From assembly GCA_030686995.1 (NCBI GenBank), contig CM060685.1, positions 27,915,204-27,979,203 on the forward strand: DNA of 64,000 bases, read 5' to 3'. The notes beneath the pieces were generated by a model. That model saw nothing but the letters and a program-made list of their open reading frames with translations. It was not told the DNA's origin and ran no database searches. Below, one piece after another: positions 22,777 to 35,530 of this stretch; positions within the stretch are counted from its first letter, which is position 1, and the number at the start of each line of letters is the position of its first letter. Made by a program: the position numbers and the translations under genes. The DNA comes from Artemisia argyi (lineage: Eukaryota; Streptophyta; Magnoliopsida; Asterales; Asteraceae).

Positions 22777-22795
22777 AAGAGGGAAGGATACCATT

Positions 22796-23936
<1,141 letters not shown>

Positions 23937-23951
23937 ATACCATTAGTAGTA

Positions 23952-24049
23952 GGCATGTTGAATTCCTTTAAAAGCCCACGGTAACTGTATCTCCATGCAT
24001 GCTTATGATTTGAAATTTATAACTTTGCATGCAAGTAATGACACCGTAG
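23952..24049 (+). ncRNA. Putative hairpin RNA, unit 6 (displaced from promoter)
   Basis: The unit resumes after the hAT element. CCACGGT pairs with ACCGTAG at the base, CATGCAT faces TGCATG, and the loop is the usual ATGATTTGAAATTT. CATAAAGTTAGAA lies 36 nt after the hairpin end. The promoter is now 1.15 kb away, so expression is doubtful. Confidence 0.4.
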
Positions 24050-24841
24050 TTTTTTAATATTTTTGACAAGCTTACAATTTTTAACATAAAGTTAGAAAAA
24101 CATTGACATGTCACAAATATAAATGGTTAATCCTGTCCAACTTAATCATAACCTTCAAGAGTTCTAGTGGGCCTAAAAAGTCACATTCTCACTTCTTTGA
24201 AATATAGATATTTTGTACTCTAGTTTGAATTCTGTTATATCAAGGATCATTCTACAAAACGAGTTTGAGATGTCCGAGGGTGTCATGGAACACGATGAAA
24301 TTATGTTATGTAGTGTTAAGTTTCGTAAAGAACTCTGGTTGTTTCTTATTGCGTCCGGTCCAAAAAATTGTGAGCCATCATATTACAGTTCAAGTTTTTT
24401 GCACACCTGGTTTCGTCACTGGACACACCATGGCGACAAAAAAATTCCATTGCTTAAAAGAATCCCAACGTGGTTAATTAGCATAATGGTTCAAGGTTTA
24501 ATAAAGCTGTAACCTTCAAGACTTAGTCGCTTAGCTACACTATCGTGTTAGTATTAATTAATACGCGGTAGCTTGATTATTTTGCACACGTCAAAGCCAA
24601 GAGTGAACGCAAAATTAGCAGAAAATCTTTTGAAATAAATATGTGGGTGGTACTTTGTAGATCAAAGTTGCCAAATATGTAGCTAGGAAATGTCTACACA
24701 TGTAACCGTTTCAGTGTCTTAAACATCATCAATATACTTATTGCATTGCTAGAAAATGAAAAAATAAATAGTAAACATATCTTATTTTACATGTACAAAA
24801 ACATTTATATTAAGCAATTCTCACCTTAACGAAATTACAAA
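24050..24841. other. No supported gene
   Basis: A 99-codon frame (24213-24512) has no recognisable domain and occurs only once, so I do not call it. The stretch includes the block near 24715-24800 (CATCATCAATATACTTATTG), also seen at 37770. Confidence 0.35.
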
Positions 24842-25600
24842 ATGTGCTTTATTAACACAAGCTTAACGTTACTTGGAACTTACATGAACATGGAAGGGTT
24901 TTTGGAGAAATCTATTTCGAGAAAGTTTCTTGCAACTGTTGCTCTTAGTATAGAGCTTAAGTGGCTTAATACAGCTTATGATAAAGTACAAAAGGTTCTT
25001 AATGAGCACAAACAATACTTGTTAGAAAGGGAAACTCTTATATACTTATCACTATTCACTATGTGTTGCAAAGTTAACTTGTGAATGCAGCATCTATTGT
25101 AAAGAACAAGTTGAAACCTAACCTTTCCTCCAGTTACAAGATTCTTATGGTCTTCTTGGAAGTAATACTTCTTTTCAGTCATTTTGGCAGCAACAAAGGT
25201 GTTCCGAATTTTGAGTATGTTAGTTTTCACAAACCTGTACAACTTTAGTGTTGATCACCAAGTTGTATTCCTATTTGCAACTAAAAGCACAGAAAGAAGA
25301 AAACAAATTGTAATATACGCTAACTATGGTTTTAATAGTCGGTCCAGGAATCAGAGTAGCCGTCCTATCGGGTTGGTGGTTCAAGCGTCCGGCATGTTGG
25401 ATCTACGAGTCTCAAGAACCGAAAGACCTAGGATATTAATGAGAAATTTATACATGTGTAAAAAAGAAATGGAAACCAGTTTTAAGAAACCTAAAATCTT
25501 TTTAAAATTGATTGAGCTTATTGTATACTTCATAGCATCTTCTCGCTTTTCGACTTTCCATGGTTCTTGTATTTATAATGTAAAATTTTATAACTCATAA
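24842..25600 (+). pseudogene. Open-frame remnants of the repeat unit
   Basis: Two frames (24842-25084 and 25184-25600) carry the shared phrases NMEGFLEKSI, NEHKQYLLERE, NLYNFSVDHQ and YANYGFNSRSRNQ. The second is 138 codons long, the longest copy, but probably reads into spacer. The family is not recognised. The separation of the two parts by stops in every copy suggests either an intron or decay. Confidence 0.35.
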
Positions 25601-25724
25601 AAAATAGCCATCGACTTATATTAGTACCTTATGTTTTTAAATGTCACAATTAGTTGAACTCGTAATTACTAAGATAAATAAAATATACCTTATGCTTTAG
25701 TCAATTGGGTTTTGACTTTTGGGT

Positions 25725-25777
25725 ATCCCACATTGCCTTGTGAGGGAAAGTAGCTTTATGGGAGGTGGTTATAAATA
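25725..25777 (+). promoter_or_regulatory. snRNA-type promoter, unit 7
   Basis: ATCCCACATTG (25725-25735, one mismatch) and TATAAATA (25770-25777) are 34 nt apart. Confidence 0.5.
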
Positions 25778-25803
25778 TGGAGCGATAGATTCAACAACAA
25801 GTG

Positions 25804-25893
25804 GGCATGTTGAATTCTTTAAAAGCTTACTTTTTGCGTGGCAAGCTTATGATATAAGTTTTAAAAGCTTGCCAAGTTGTAGATAGTAGCTTT
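25804..25893 (+). ncRNA. Putative hairpin RNA, unit 7
   Basis: The main hairpin has an unbroken 10-bp stem, TGGCAAGCTT with AAGCTTGCCA, and outer arms AAAAGCT with AGCTTTT. The 5' stem-loop is weak here. The tail reads TTTGACAAGCTCATAATTG and lacks the clear 3' box. Confidence 0.45.
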
Positions 25894-26738
25894 TATAATA
25901 TTTGACAAGCTCATAATTGTATGCGTAAATCTTTTTTACTAAATATAAATATATAAAGTATTCTAGACCAGTCAAGTTTCTATTATAAATCCTGGTGAGA
26001 CAGATTTTATCACGTCTATGATTCCAAATGACTAGAAACGTGGTTTGAGTTATAAGTCCCGTGAGTTACCTCATTAGATTACCTTCTCCAACCCAACTAG
26101 TTATAAGTCCCGGGCACACACGTGGTTTACATATAAATCAAATTTATTATAAAATTTTAGTTTACTAAATAGACACATAAAAATTCACCTGTAAAAATTG
26201 TGATATAAATATAACTAATAAATATGCAAGATTATTTCATTATGTATTAATATGTATTAATATTTTGTAAAAATTTTTATTTGATGAAAGTTTTCACTTT
26301 GTTCAGCTGACATAGATGTTGAGGTTTAATTTGATGTTTTTGTTTAACTATTTATATCATGTTGTACAAAGTATGCTAGTTTAGTAGCACATAATTAGCG
26401 TTGAAGAAGCTAGAATATACACCGTAATTTTTTTTTTAAAAATGCTTTTCCGGGATATCTGTATATAAACTTTAAATAATAATTACATGAGTCGTTGTTA
26501 TAAGTACAATCGCATATATTTATTTTTATATCACAGTAACTCGTGCTTAGCATAAGGTAATAATAATTTAGCCGTATTTAATATTTAAAGTATATGGGGT
26601 ATAAAGTGCAAGGGGTTATTTGTTTATTATCTAAAGTTATTAAAAAACATGGAGACTTATAATTTATGATTAACTCTATATAATATATTTAAGATTCAAC
26701 CACTAAAATTTTATTAATTACCTCCTCTTTTTGTAAGT
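25894..26738. other. AT-rich spacer, no gene seen
   Basis: Only short repeated phrases shared with 13.0 and 34.1 kb (ATTCCAAATGACTAGAAACG) are visible. Confidence 0.4.
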
Positions 26739-27080
26739 TTTTGTTTCGAGAGAACTGCAAAATACATCCCTGTGGTTTACATGTTTTCCCTTCATACATC
26801 CCTGTCAGAAACTTTTGGCACTATACATCACCCGTTAGTCAAAAGTGTGCCACCATACATCCCTAGTCCCTAACCTGGTTACTTTTTAGGACTAACGGGT
26901 ATTAAAAGGGAAAAATTGAAGGGTACATGTGTCTTTTCGCTTACCATCTACCACATACCCTTTAAATACTTGTATACCCTAACTTTTACTGCCTCCCACT
27001 TCTCCACCCACCCACACTTATCACCACAGTAAAAAAAAAATCCCCAAATCAAAAAAACCCTAATTTAAGAAACTCTAATT

Positions 27081-27449
27081 ATGGATGCAAGAAATTGTTT
27101 TTGTGGCCATCCGGCAATAATTCGTACTTCATGGACACAAACAAATCCAGGTCGTCGTTTTTATTGTTGTGCAAGGAATGTAAGTGTTTAACATTATTTC
27201 TACAAAAATTGATTTTGTAATGTGTTATGTTAATGCTAAGTGTTGATAATTTAGGTAAACAACTGTGGTTATTTTGGGTGGGCTGAACCACAACTGTGTG
27301 CAAGAGCCATGGAGATCATTCCTGGACTTTTGAATAACATGAACAATCTTCGAGCTTCAGCAAGGGAAAATGCAAATAGAGCTCGCAAATTCAAGATCAT
27401 ATTAGCTTTTAGTTGGTGTTTGTTTTTGTTGTATGTTGTTATGAATTGA
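27081..27449 (+). CDS. GRF-type zinc-finger protein with C-terminal membrane segment
   Basis: Two exons, 27081-27179 and 27255-27449, joined at a GTAAGT donor and a TTTAG acceptor, give 97 residues. Residues 6-43 form a GRF finger: CFCG, then TNPGRRFYCC, then CGYFGWAE, which supplies the Cys ligands and the Gly-Arg-x-Phe core. GRF fingers bind single-stranded nucleic acid in proteins such as TOP3 and APE2. Here the role is unknown. A hydrophobic stretch near the C terminus (IILAFSWCLFLLYVV) would be a single membrane anchor, as often seen in short plant GRF proteins. The gene looks intact. It sits inside a Mutator-like element and faces the PB1-like gene. Confidence 0.75.
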
Positions 27450-27763
27450 AGTATGGGTTACAAGTAAGCTTTTGTGGGTTAGAAGTAAGGTTTGACTTAC
27501 AAATGTATGGGTTAGAAAGATGGTCAAAGCTTTTGTGGTTTATTAAGAATGTATTGTTTTGGATCATCAATGAATGTAATGTTTATGTTTGATGAATGTC
27601 ATGTTATTGTTTGATGAATGTAATGTTAATTTCATTCAAATGCAGTAAGAGTAAAATGCAATAAGAGTAACATCAATTAATGTAGTCAAAATTGAGATGC
27701 AATAAGAGTAAACTGCAATACCAAGTTCCAAATGATACTAAATGCATAACAGTAGCAATAACA

Positions 27764-28569
27764 TTAGAAAGTGCAAATACATAACAAGAGTGTTTCAAAA
27801 CAAAGTGCAAATACATAACAAGAGTGGTGCAAATACATATCATTACCTACATCACCACCCAGTCCAACTACATTAACATTGCCTACACCATTATCCTCCT
27901 CATCACTCCCATCTCCCATAGTAAGTAGCAATGGTAACCTATTTCTCTTCTTAGGAGCCTTTTTATTAACTAAGTATGTCTTTGGTTCATCTGGGAGTTC
28001 CTCAATCACTAATGATCTAGGGGATTTCATATAAGTCTCCAAATCTGTAGTCTCATGCTCAATGTAAACCTCTATCAACTTGTACTTATCTGTATATTTA
28101 AGCAAGTTCAAAACATCTTGATCATTTCCTAATGCTTGCAACCCATAATCTAAATTGCTATTTGGAATTTTGAAATGATAGTACATAAGTTTCCTCTTTT
28201 TATAACCTATCTTTTTAACCATGTCGTTTAACTCAATAACTGAAAACAAATCAACATCAACCTGGTCAATATAATTAAAGGAGCCATTCATGTATTTTCT
28301 GTTGGGTGTATCACTGAAAAAGCCCCCATGATGAATCTTCAAGCTGAAATAGTTGGGGTAATTACCTGTTCCAATTGTACAAAACAAAATTAGGGTTTGA
28401 AAATGAGGGTACCAAAATTAGGGGTTCCAAGACTAAATTAGTGGTACAACAAATTGAACCAAGAATGAAACAACAAGATTTAAGGTTAACAACATTATAA
28501 CTTACGATAAGCATGTGATTCATTAACTTCGTCATCATGATCACGAATGCACCACTCACAGACCACCAT
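27764..28569 (-). CDS. PB1-like domain protein of Mutator-like elements, truncated
   Basis: Exon 1 (28569-28506) and exon 2 (28365-27764) join in frame at GTAAGT and ACAG and give 221 residues. After a Cys-containing start (MVVCEWC), residues about 25-120 form the PB1-like domain found at the N terminus of plant MuDR-type proteins. Visible are FSLKIHHGGFF, VIELNDMVKKIGY, LMYYHFKIP and GLQALGNDQDVL. A basic KKAPKKRNR patch and an acidic stretch follow. The last 30 or so residues look like read-through into non-coding DNA. The transposase domain is absent, so the protein alone could not mobilise the element. Confidence 0.7.
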
Positions 28570-28928
28570 TAGAAAAACAAGGTTCTTGATTCAAGAGTTT
28601 TTTTTAGGGATTGGATTGTTTTTGTTTTTTTTTTAGAGAGAAACAAGCGTTTTTGATTTTGTTAGGGAATGAATCGGTGGAATATCACTGTAAGTAATAA
28701 AAGAAGAGGGAAAGGGTAGGTGGTAAGCAAAAAGACATAAACACCCCCCATTTTTTGCAACTTAACGTCAGTTAGTCCTAAAAAGTAACCAGGTTAGGGA
28801 CTAGGGATGTATGGTGGCACACTTTTGACTAACGGGTGATGTATAGTGCCAAAAGTTTCTGACAGAGATGTATGAAGGGAAAACATGTAAACCACAGGGA
28901 TGTATTTTGCAGTTCTCTCTTTTGTTTC

Positions 28929-29935
28929 TATAAATTTGATACCTATATTTTTATGTGTTTTTTTTATCTCAATTAAATTTTTCATCAAATTTATTAAAGT
29001 TTAACCAAAATTAATTCAATTTTGACCTTTTATTAGCAAATCATATTCTTTGATTTCGCTTATGTGTCAAAATTGAGTTCTCCTATTGGTCAAATTTATT
29101 TTTTAATGAGAATGGTTTTGCAAAAATACTGTGAAATGATGTAATACCTTTATTATATAAAAGATTGGACCCATCTCAAATACTTGGGGAAAACCAACCA
29201 AACTCGTTCCTTAAAAAATATTTACCCAACTTGACGGGTTTCAAATTGCCACCTCTAGGCTGTATGAAGATGCTTTCGAATGATTTCAAATAGTCACTTT
29301 TCTGCTTTTACAGGCACTATATATGGCTTTTACATATACTTAAGTTGGGGGCAACATCATTGCTCATGGTAATAAGGAGGTTATATCACACATTAATTAG
29401 TGTTTACCTAAACTTATAATCTGAAGGAAATTGCATATAATCAACTGGATCTTGACCATCCCACATCACAATCTGAAGGAAAGATGTTTATAAATACAGA
29501 GGAAATGAAAGATACAAGATGGGCATGTATAAACTATGACAAGTCAACACTCTTTTACTTCATCTAAAACTTTAAGCAAAAACGCTAATGAGTGTTGGCC
29601 TTTTTCATATTTCAAGAATGTCACAACTGTTAACTCGACAGGATTATAACTTTGGAGATGATCATTACCAAGTCCTAATATTCCTTACTTACAACTAAAG
29701 CACAGTAAGAAGCAGACAAAGTAAATGATTTTGCATATTTTTGTAATTATTCACGGCAATACTTACCTATGCATGAAAAGGAAAAGATTTATGAGAAACA
29801 CAAATTCTACAAAAAAAAAAGTCTTGGTTACTATTCGTGTTTACTTTTGTAACTTATACAATGGACATTGACTTATATCCGTAACTTAATTAGTACCAAA
29901 ATGTTTCTAGTGACACACTAAAAAAATAAATAAAT

Positions 29936-29936
<1 letters not shown>
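28929..29936 (+). other. Spacer and a strongly diverged promoter unit
   Basis: ATCCCACATCA (29458-29468) precedes TATAAATA (29489-29496) by only 20 nt, and GGGCATGT follows. The hairpin has gone. This looks like a decayed unit with a deletion between the boxes. The rest is AT-rich without a gene. Confidence 0.35.

Positions 29937-30003
<67 letters not shown>
29937..30003. repeat. (GA)n microsatellite
   Basis: About 66 bp of uninterrupted GA repeats. Confidence 0.95.
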
Positions 30004-30006
<3 letters not shown>

Positions 30007-30460
30007 TCTTTATCTAAAAATGTAATGTAGTTAGATAAGTAAATAAATCGAGTTGTGAAGATTGAAGAAAGGAAGCTTAATTAGAGGGTGTTGAATATAA
30101 ATAGAAAGAGAATGGTAGCATTAAGAAAGATGAATGTTTTTTACCGATTTGATTATAGGTACCAGTCGCCGAATGTCATTTAACAAATGTTGCTCAGAGG
30201 CGAATTGAATTGAATTTTGAGTTTTTCTTTTTAAATGTTACAATTACTTAAAGACAATTATAAAACTAAGGGAAATAAAACTAGTGCAAGTCATAAAATA
30301 CATTAAGTATTTACCATAGTGCAGGATTACTCCCCTTTACAAAAAAAAAATAAAATAAAATAAATTAACTACTCTTTATATAAACATGTAGTAACCGTAA
30401 TGGTTAAACCACCAGTTTACCACAAAATGCTTAAAATCAAATGGGTTTTGACTTTTGTGC

Positions 30461-30513
30461 ATCCCACGTCGCCTTGTGAGGGAAAGTAGCTTTGTGGGAG
30501 TTGGTTATAAATA
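30461..30513 (+). promoter_or_regulatory. snRNA-type promoter, unit 8
   Basis: ATCCCACGTCG (30461-30471, one mismatch) and TATAAATA (30506-30513) are 34 nt apart. Confidence 0.55.
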
Positions 30514-30539
30514 AAGAGGGAAGGATACCATTAGAACTA

Positions 30540-30637
30540 GGCGTGTTGAATTCCTTTAAAAGCCTCCGGTAACATTTTTGGCATGCAAGTCTATGATTTG
30601 AAATGCATAAGTTTGCATGCGTGTGATGTTACCGGAG
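30540..30637 (+). ncRNA. Putative hairpin RNA, unit 8 (very regular)
   Basis: AGGC and GCCT form the 5' stem-loop. The long hairpin has a perfect 12-bp base, CTCCGGTAACAT with ATGTTACCGGAG, then a symmetrical 5-nt internal loop. An 8-bp GCATGCAA with TTGCATGC follows, then a short loop. CAAAAAGTTAGAA begins 35 nt after it. Other units have CTAYGG in place of CTCCGG, with matching changes in the opposite arm. The shape and size fit a miRNA precursor. Confidence 0.55.
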
Positions 30638-31345
30638 TCTTTAAATTTTTTGACAAGCTTACAATTCTTAACAAAAAGTTAGAAAATCCTTGACATGTCA
30701 CAATATAAATGGTCAATGACATAAATTAATAGCAGATGTTTCAATTTTTTTTTAGTTAACTAATTTACTTTTTGTTTTTGCTTAAGTGATTAAGTTTTTT
30801 TTACATATAGTTAAGTGTTGAGAGGAGATTGGCTCATTGGGACGGAATGGTAAGCCGGTTTGGTCTCGTAGAACCACAATCCTGCACAAGCAGTATAAAT
30901 TCTCAGCAACACCTGCAAAATTAAACACATCTTACCTTAGCTACCGCGACCACAGGTTGCCACACAAACCTTGAATAGAAAACACCTCTCCACGACCAAC
31001 GTAACTCATAACTCCAAGTCTTCAACCATTCGATAATCAACTTGTGAAGTACAAGCACCATCCATTCCTTATATATTATCACTCACTTTTGGATAAAAGA
31101 GCTTCAAGTAACTCTATCAGCTAGTAAACCCACAACCAACACGGCCTTTGATAAGATGCGTTAGACACACATATATGTCTAGCTTAAACCACATGGTTTC
31201 GGATTGAGCACCTTTCATTTCATAACAGCCGGTATAACATCATAAAACTAGTGCAAGTATAACAATCATAACATATCTAAACATGTACTCAAATAAACCA
31301 GTGTACTACAAATTGCTTGAAATCAATTGGGTTTTGACTTTTGCC
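30638..31345. other. Spacer with RING-tail remnant
   Basis: At 30830-30900 a piece of the TTTTCCCAGCTC-type block is present in inverted orientation relative to other units (GAGATTGGCTCATTGGGACG). At about 30920-31230 a minus-strand RING-tail remnant with stops occurs. Confidence 0.4.
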
Positions 31346-31397
31346 ATCCCACATCGCAATGTGAAAGAAAGAAGCTTGTGAGAGGTGGTTATAAATA
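31346..31397 (+). promoter_or_regulatory. snRNA-type promoter, unit 9
   Basis: ATCCCACATCG (31346-31356) and TATAAATA (31390-31397) are 33 nt apart. Confidence 0.65.
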
Positions 31398-31423
31398 AGG
31401 AGGGAAGGACCCAATGTGAAGTA

Positions 31424-31521
31424 GGCATGTTGAATTCCTTAAAAGCCTATGTCAACTTTTGTTGTTTGCAAGCTTATGATATAAGTTTTCCAAGTTTGCA
31501 AATCACAAAAGTTGGCAATGG
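31424..31521 (+). ncRNA. Putative hairpin RNA, unit 9
   Basis: TAGGC pairs with GCCTA in the 5' stem-loop. The long hairpin pairs CAACTTTTGT with ACAAAAGTTG (10 bp), then TTTGCAAGCTT with AAGTTTGCAAA, with a base CC/GG. Over the outer 33 nt of the stem almost all positions pair. The tail has the shorter form TTTGACAAGCTCATAATT, without a clear 3' box. Confidence 0.5.
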
Positions 31522-31615
31522 TTTTTGTAATATTTGACAAGCTCATAATTATATATTAAACATTGATCCATTAATGACTAGAATGTTTACTTCTTCTATT
31601 GTAAGTACAGGACTG

Positions 31616-33011
31616 CAGGGGCGGAGATAGGGGAGGGGCACAAGGGGCATGTGCCTGCGAAAAAAATTGTAGTGTAAAATTTCAAAAATATCAAGTTTTT
31701 TTTGTAATTTGCCCCCCTTAAGAACCAATTTGTAGTGTATTTTTTAAAAAGACTAAATTACACCGTTCGTCCTTGCGGTTTACGTTGACCAACAAGCTTC
31801 GTCCTTTGACCAAAAAACGTTTACCGTCCATCCTTAATTGGCAAACATTATGTAGCGTTAGTCCCTCCATCTAACGGGGCCAATAACGCTCGTTAACTCT
31901 TGTAAACCATAAGCGTATATTCGTCATTTCGCATCTATAAGGACGAATAGTGCAAGGACGAACGGTGTAATTTCCATTTTTTTCAGTTTTTAAACAATTT
32001 CGTTAGTTTTTTTCCGTTTTTTTACGTTTTCGCCCATTATTTTACGTTTTCGTCCGTTTTCGTCTGTTTTTTTTTCCATTTTCCTCATTTTTTTACGTTT
32101 TCGTCCATTTTTTACGTTTTCGCCCGTTTTTTTACGTTTTTGTCAATTTTTCTTACGTTCTTATCCATTCTTATCCGCTTTCATCTGGTTTTTTATGTTT
32201 TAATATGTTTTTTTCACTTTTTCATCCTTTTTTTTACGTTTTCCTCTGTTTTTTTTTACTTTATTGTCCAACTTTTTAGGTTTTCACCATTTTTTTACGT
32301 TTTTGTCTGTTTTTCTTACGTTTTCATTCGCTTTTTTACGTTTTCGTATGTTTTTTTACGTTTTCACCCTTTTTTACATTAATATCCGTTTTTTTACATT
32401 TTCGTCTGTTTTTCATTTCATATGTTTTTTACGTTTTCGTTTGCTTTTTTACGTTTTCGTATGTTTTCTTTACTTTTTCGTCCGTTTTTTTTCGTTCTCG
32501 CCCGTTTTTTACATTTTTGTCCGTTTTTCTTACCTTTTTTACGTTTTCGTCTTTTTTTTTACTTTTAGTTCGTTTTTTTATGTTTTCGCCCGTTTTTTAC
32601 GTTTTCGCCTGCTTTTTTACGTTTTCGTCTGTTTTTTTTTTCTTTTTCGTCTTTTTTTTTTACGTTTTTGTCCGTAAAAAATGAGCGAAAACGTAAAAAA
32701 AATGGACGAAAAAGTAAAGAAAAACAGACGAAAACATAAAAAAGCATATGAAAACGTAAAAAAACATATGAAAAGTAAAAAAAAGACGAAAATGTAAAAA
32801 AAGGACAAAAACGTAAAAAAAAAGGGGCGAAAACATAAAAAAAACATACAAAAACATAAGAAAAAGGGTAAAAACATAAAAAACGAATGAAAACGTATAA
32901 AAACGGACAAAATTGTAAAAAAAAATGGGTGAAAACCTAAAAGATGGACGAAAAAATAAAAAAACAGACGAAAACATAAAAAAACAAACGAAAACGTAAA
33001 AAAACGGTTGA

Positions 33012-33043
<32 letters not shown>

Positions 33044-34027
33044 GATTAAAACGTATAAAAAGGATGAAAGTGGATAAGAATGGATATAAACATAAGAAAA
33101 ACGGACAAAAACGTAAAAACACGGGCGAAAACGTAAAAAATGGACGAAAACGTTAAAAAAATGGATGAAAACGTAAGAAAAAATAGACGAAAATGTAAAA
33201 AAAACAGACGAAAACGGACGAAAACGTAAAAAAAAACGGACGAAATCGTTTAAAAACTGAAAAAGTGGAAATTACACCGGATGAAAGTGGATAAGAATGG
33301 ATAAAAACGTAAGAAAAACGGACAAAAACTTAAAAAAACAGACGAAAACGTAAAAAACAGACAAAAACGTAAAAAACAGATGAAAACGTAAAAAAAATAG
33401 ACGAAAACATAAAAAAAACATACGAAAACGGACGAAAACGTAAAAAAAACAGACGAAATCGTTTAAAAACTAAAAAAAGTGGAAATTACACTGGATGAAA
33501 GTGGATAAGAATGGATAAAAACGTAAGAAAAACGGACAAAAACGTAAAAAAACAGGCGAAAACGTAAAAACGGACGAAAACGTAAAAAAAATGGATGAAA
33601 ACGTAAAAAAATAGACGAAAACGTAAAGAAAAAAAACAGACGAAAACGTAAAAAAAATGGCGAAAACGTAAAAAAAGTACAAAAACGTAAAAAAACAGAC
33701 GAAAACGTAAAAAAATGAACGAAATTGTTTAAAAACTGAAAAAAGTGGAAATTACACCATTCGTCCTTGCACCATTCGTCCTTATGGATGTGAAATGACG
33801 AATATACCCTTATGGTTTACAATAGTTAACGAGCGTTAGTGGCCCCGTTAGAGGGAGGGACTAACGCTACATAACGTTTGCCAATTAAGGATGAACGATA
33901 AACATTTTTTGGTCAAAGGACGAATTTTGGTGGTCAACGTAAATCACAAGGACGAACGGTGTAATTTAGTCTTTTAAAAATTATCAAAGTGTGCCCCCTC
34001 GAACAAAAATTTCTGGCTCCGCCCCTA
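31616..34027. mobile_element. hAT-type MITE interrupted by a Mutator-like element
   Basis: The ends CAGGGGCGGAG and CTCCGCCCCTA are inverted repeats of the same family as the MITE at 41567. The flanks ACAGGACT (31607-31614) and ACAGGAGT (34029-34036) form an 8-bp duplication with one mismatch. The exact last base is uncertain. Without the nested element it is about 190 bp. Confidence 0.65.
31751..33971. mobile_element. Mutator-like foldback with expanded low-complexity arms
   Basis: GACTAAATTACACCGTTCGT and its complement end a 2,221-bp element flanked by TTTTAAAAA at 31742-31750 and 33972-33980. The outer 200 bp of each arm are good inverted repeats. The inner parts are degenerate runs of TTTTTACGTTTTCGTC units (left, to about 32680) and the complement (right), so the whole can fold back. 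Long Phe-rich frames in this stretch are by-products of the repeat. There is no transposase. Confidence 0.85.
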
Positions 34028-34036
34028 TACAGGAGT

Positions 34037-35137
34037 GAGACTGAGACATATTTTATACTGCCATCTAGAGTGTCTCTCTGTGGCGGTTGTAGGTCGAAAC
34101 AAACTTGATGTCTATAATTCCAAATTACCAGAAGGTGTAGGTCGAAACAAACTCGATGTCTATAATTCCAAATTATGAGAAACCTGGTTTGAGTTACAGT
34201 ACTTCATTAGAGTATGTGTTGATTTGCACACATTTACTTTTTATTGGGACACTCCGCCTCACTTTTTAAATAGTTGTATTACGCTCATATTTTGCTAAAA
34301 AAAATAAAGTGTGCAAATCAATAAATAAAGTATGCAAATCATCTCCTTTTCGATATTGGTAGAAGAGTGGAGTTTGAAGACAACTAAACCAGGCCGTTCA
34401 AGTTCTTTTTTTGGGTAGTCGGTTGTTAAGTTTAAGTTTAATGCGTCAGATTACAAGCAGGAAACGAATAACAAGCGACATTGCTATAATATAATGAGGC
34501 TAAAAGAAAGTAAACTTGAAGATAAACTCAAAACTGCAATAAAATTGTTTCAGGTGACACTTTTTGCCAATTATACTTGCTATTAACATACAAGTTTGCT
34601 AAAACTGATAAAATATAAAATGCCAACTTGTAATTATAACAAAAGTTATTGTACATAAGCATACCATACCTTTTCTTACTGTCAAATTATTTTGCTTCTA
34701 ATTTACCACAGCCAAGCTGAAATGTACCTGCAAAACACTGCATGAACCACCTGCAGAAACTAAAAGAAACATACACCAAAATTCATGTATGTAAAATTAT
34801 CCATGTGTTGGAAGAAGAAAAGGATATGCGCTACCTTCGAAAGCTCCCAAATCTTTTGGCATATTTTCTCCTTTGTCATTTTAAGTACCTTTCTTTCATT
34901 AAAACATTCTTTAAGCTTATAATAAGTTAGTCTAACACCAAAACAAATGCAACTATGTTTGGCACTTATCTTTCCATATGTGACATAAAGCCCGGTTTTG
35001 TTAAAATAAATAAATAAATATATAAATAAATAAAAAAGGGGCTACATATAGGGGGCTTTATTCCACATTGTGTAGTAGTGTGTGTAACTTACACGACTTG
35101 ATGTTGGTTAGGTTAAAGAACATGAATGATGAATGAA

Positions 35138-35186
<49 letters not shown>

Positions 35187-35522
35187 TTGAAGGGTTTGTG
35201 TCTAGTCATTTCGTGGAGACCTAAAATACGGACTTACAAATGTCAATTTTAGAACTTTGGATAGACGAAACATATGCAATTTTGCATGAGAGACAATTTA
35301 TGTAATTTACTCAGTCAAATTCATTTATCATACAATTAACATCATTTTGTTATTCATTTTTTTTTTTTTTTGATTAACATCAACATTAAGTCATGATCGA
35401 TAGTATTTTTCAACGTGATTTACTTGTAGTCTTTGAGTTCAATCCAAGTTATGAAATCTGATCGTACATAATTGACTTTAAAGGGGGATAAATAAGGATA
35501 TAAGGCCTTAGTTTGGCCCTAT
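34037..35522. other. Degraded composite-repeat spacer
   Basis: A 40-bp phrase with GTCGAAACAAACT(T/C)GATGTC is repeated in tandem at about 34093 and 34140. A T-run of about 45 lies at 35137-35184. A block near 35090 (TACACGACTTGATGTTGGTTA) recurs at 13490, 36430 and 42030. No gene is seen. Confidence 0.4.
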
Positions 35523-35530
35523 TCCACTGC

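Larger units (their letters stand above)
26748..28919. mobile_element. Mutator-like element carrying two genes, no transposase
   Basis: Inverted repeats of about 160 bp begin GAGAGAACTGCAAAATACAT and are flanked by a perfect 9-bp duplication, TTTTGTTTC (26739-26747 and 28920-28928). The 2,172-bp element holds a GRF zinc-finger gene on the plus strand and a PB1-like gene on the minus strand, tail to tail. A MuDR transposase would normally follow the PB1-like part and is missing, so this is a non-autonomous deletion derivative. Confidence 0.85.

Noticed and set aside
24213..24512. 99-codon frame
   Set aside because: Single copy, no domain, AT-rich surroundings and no splice or promoter signs.
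31751..33971. Long Phe-rich open frames on both strands
   Set aside because: They come from TTTTTACGTTTTCGTC repeats and have no domain.
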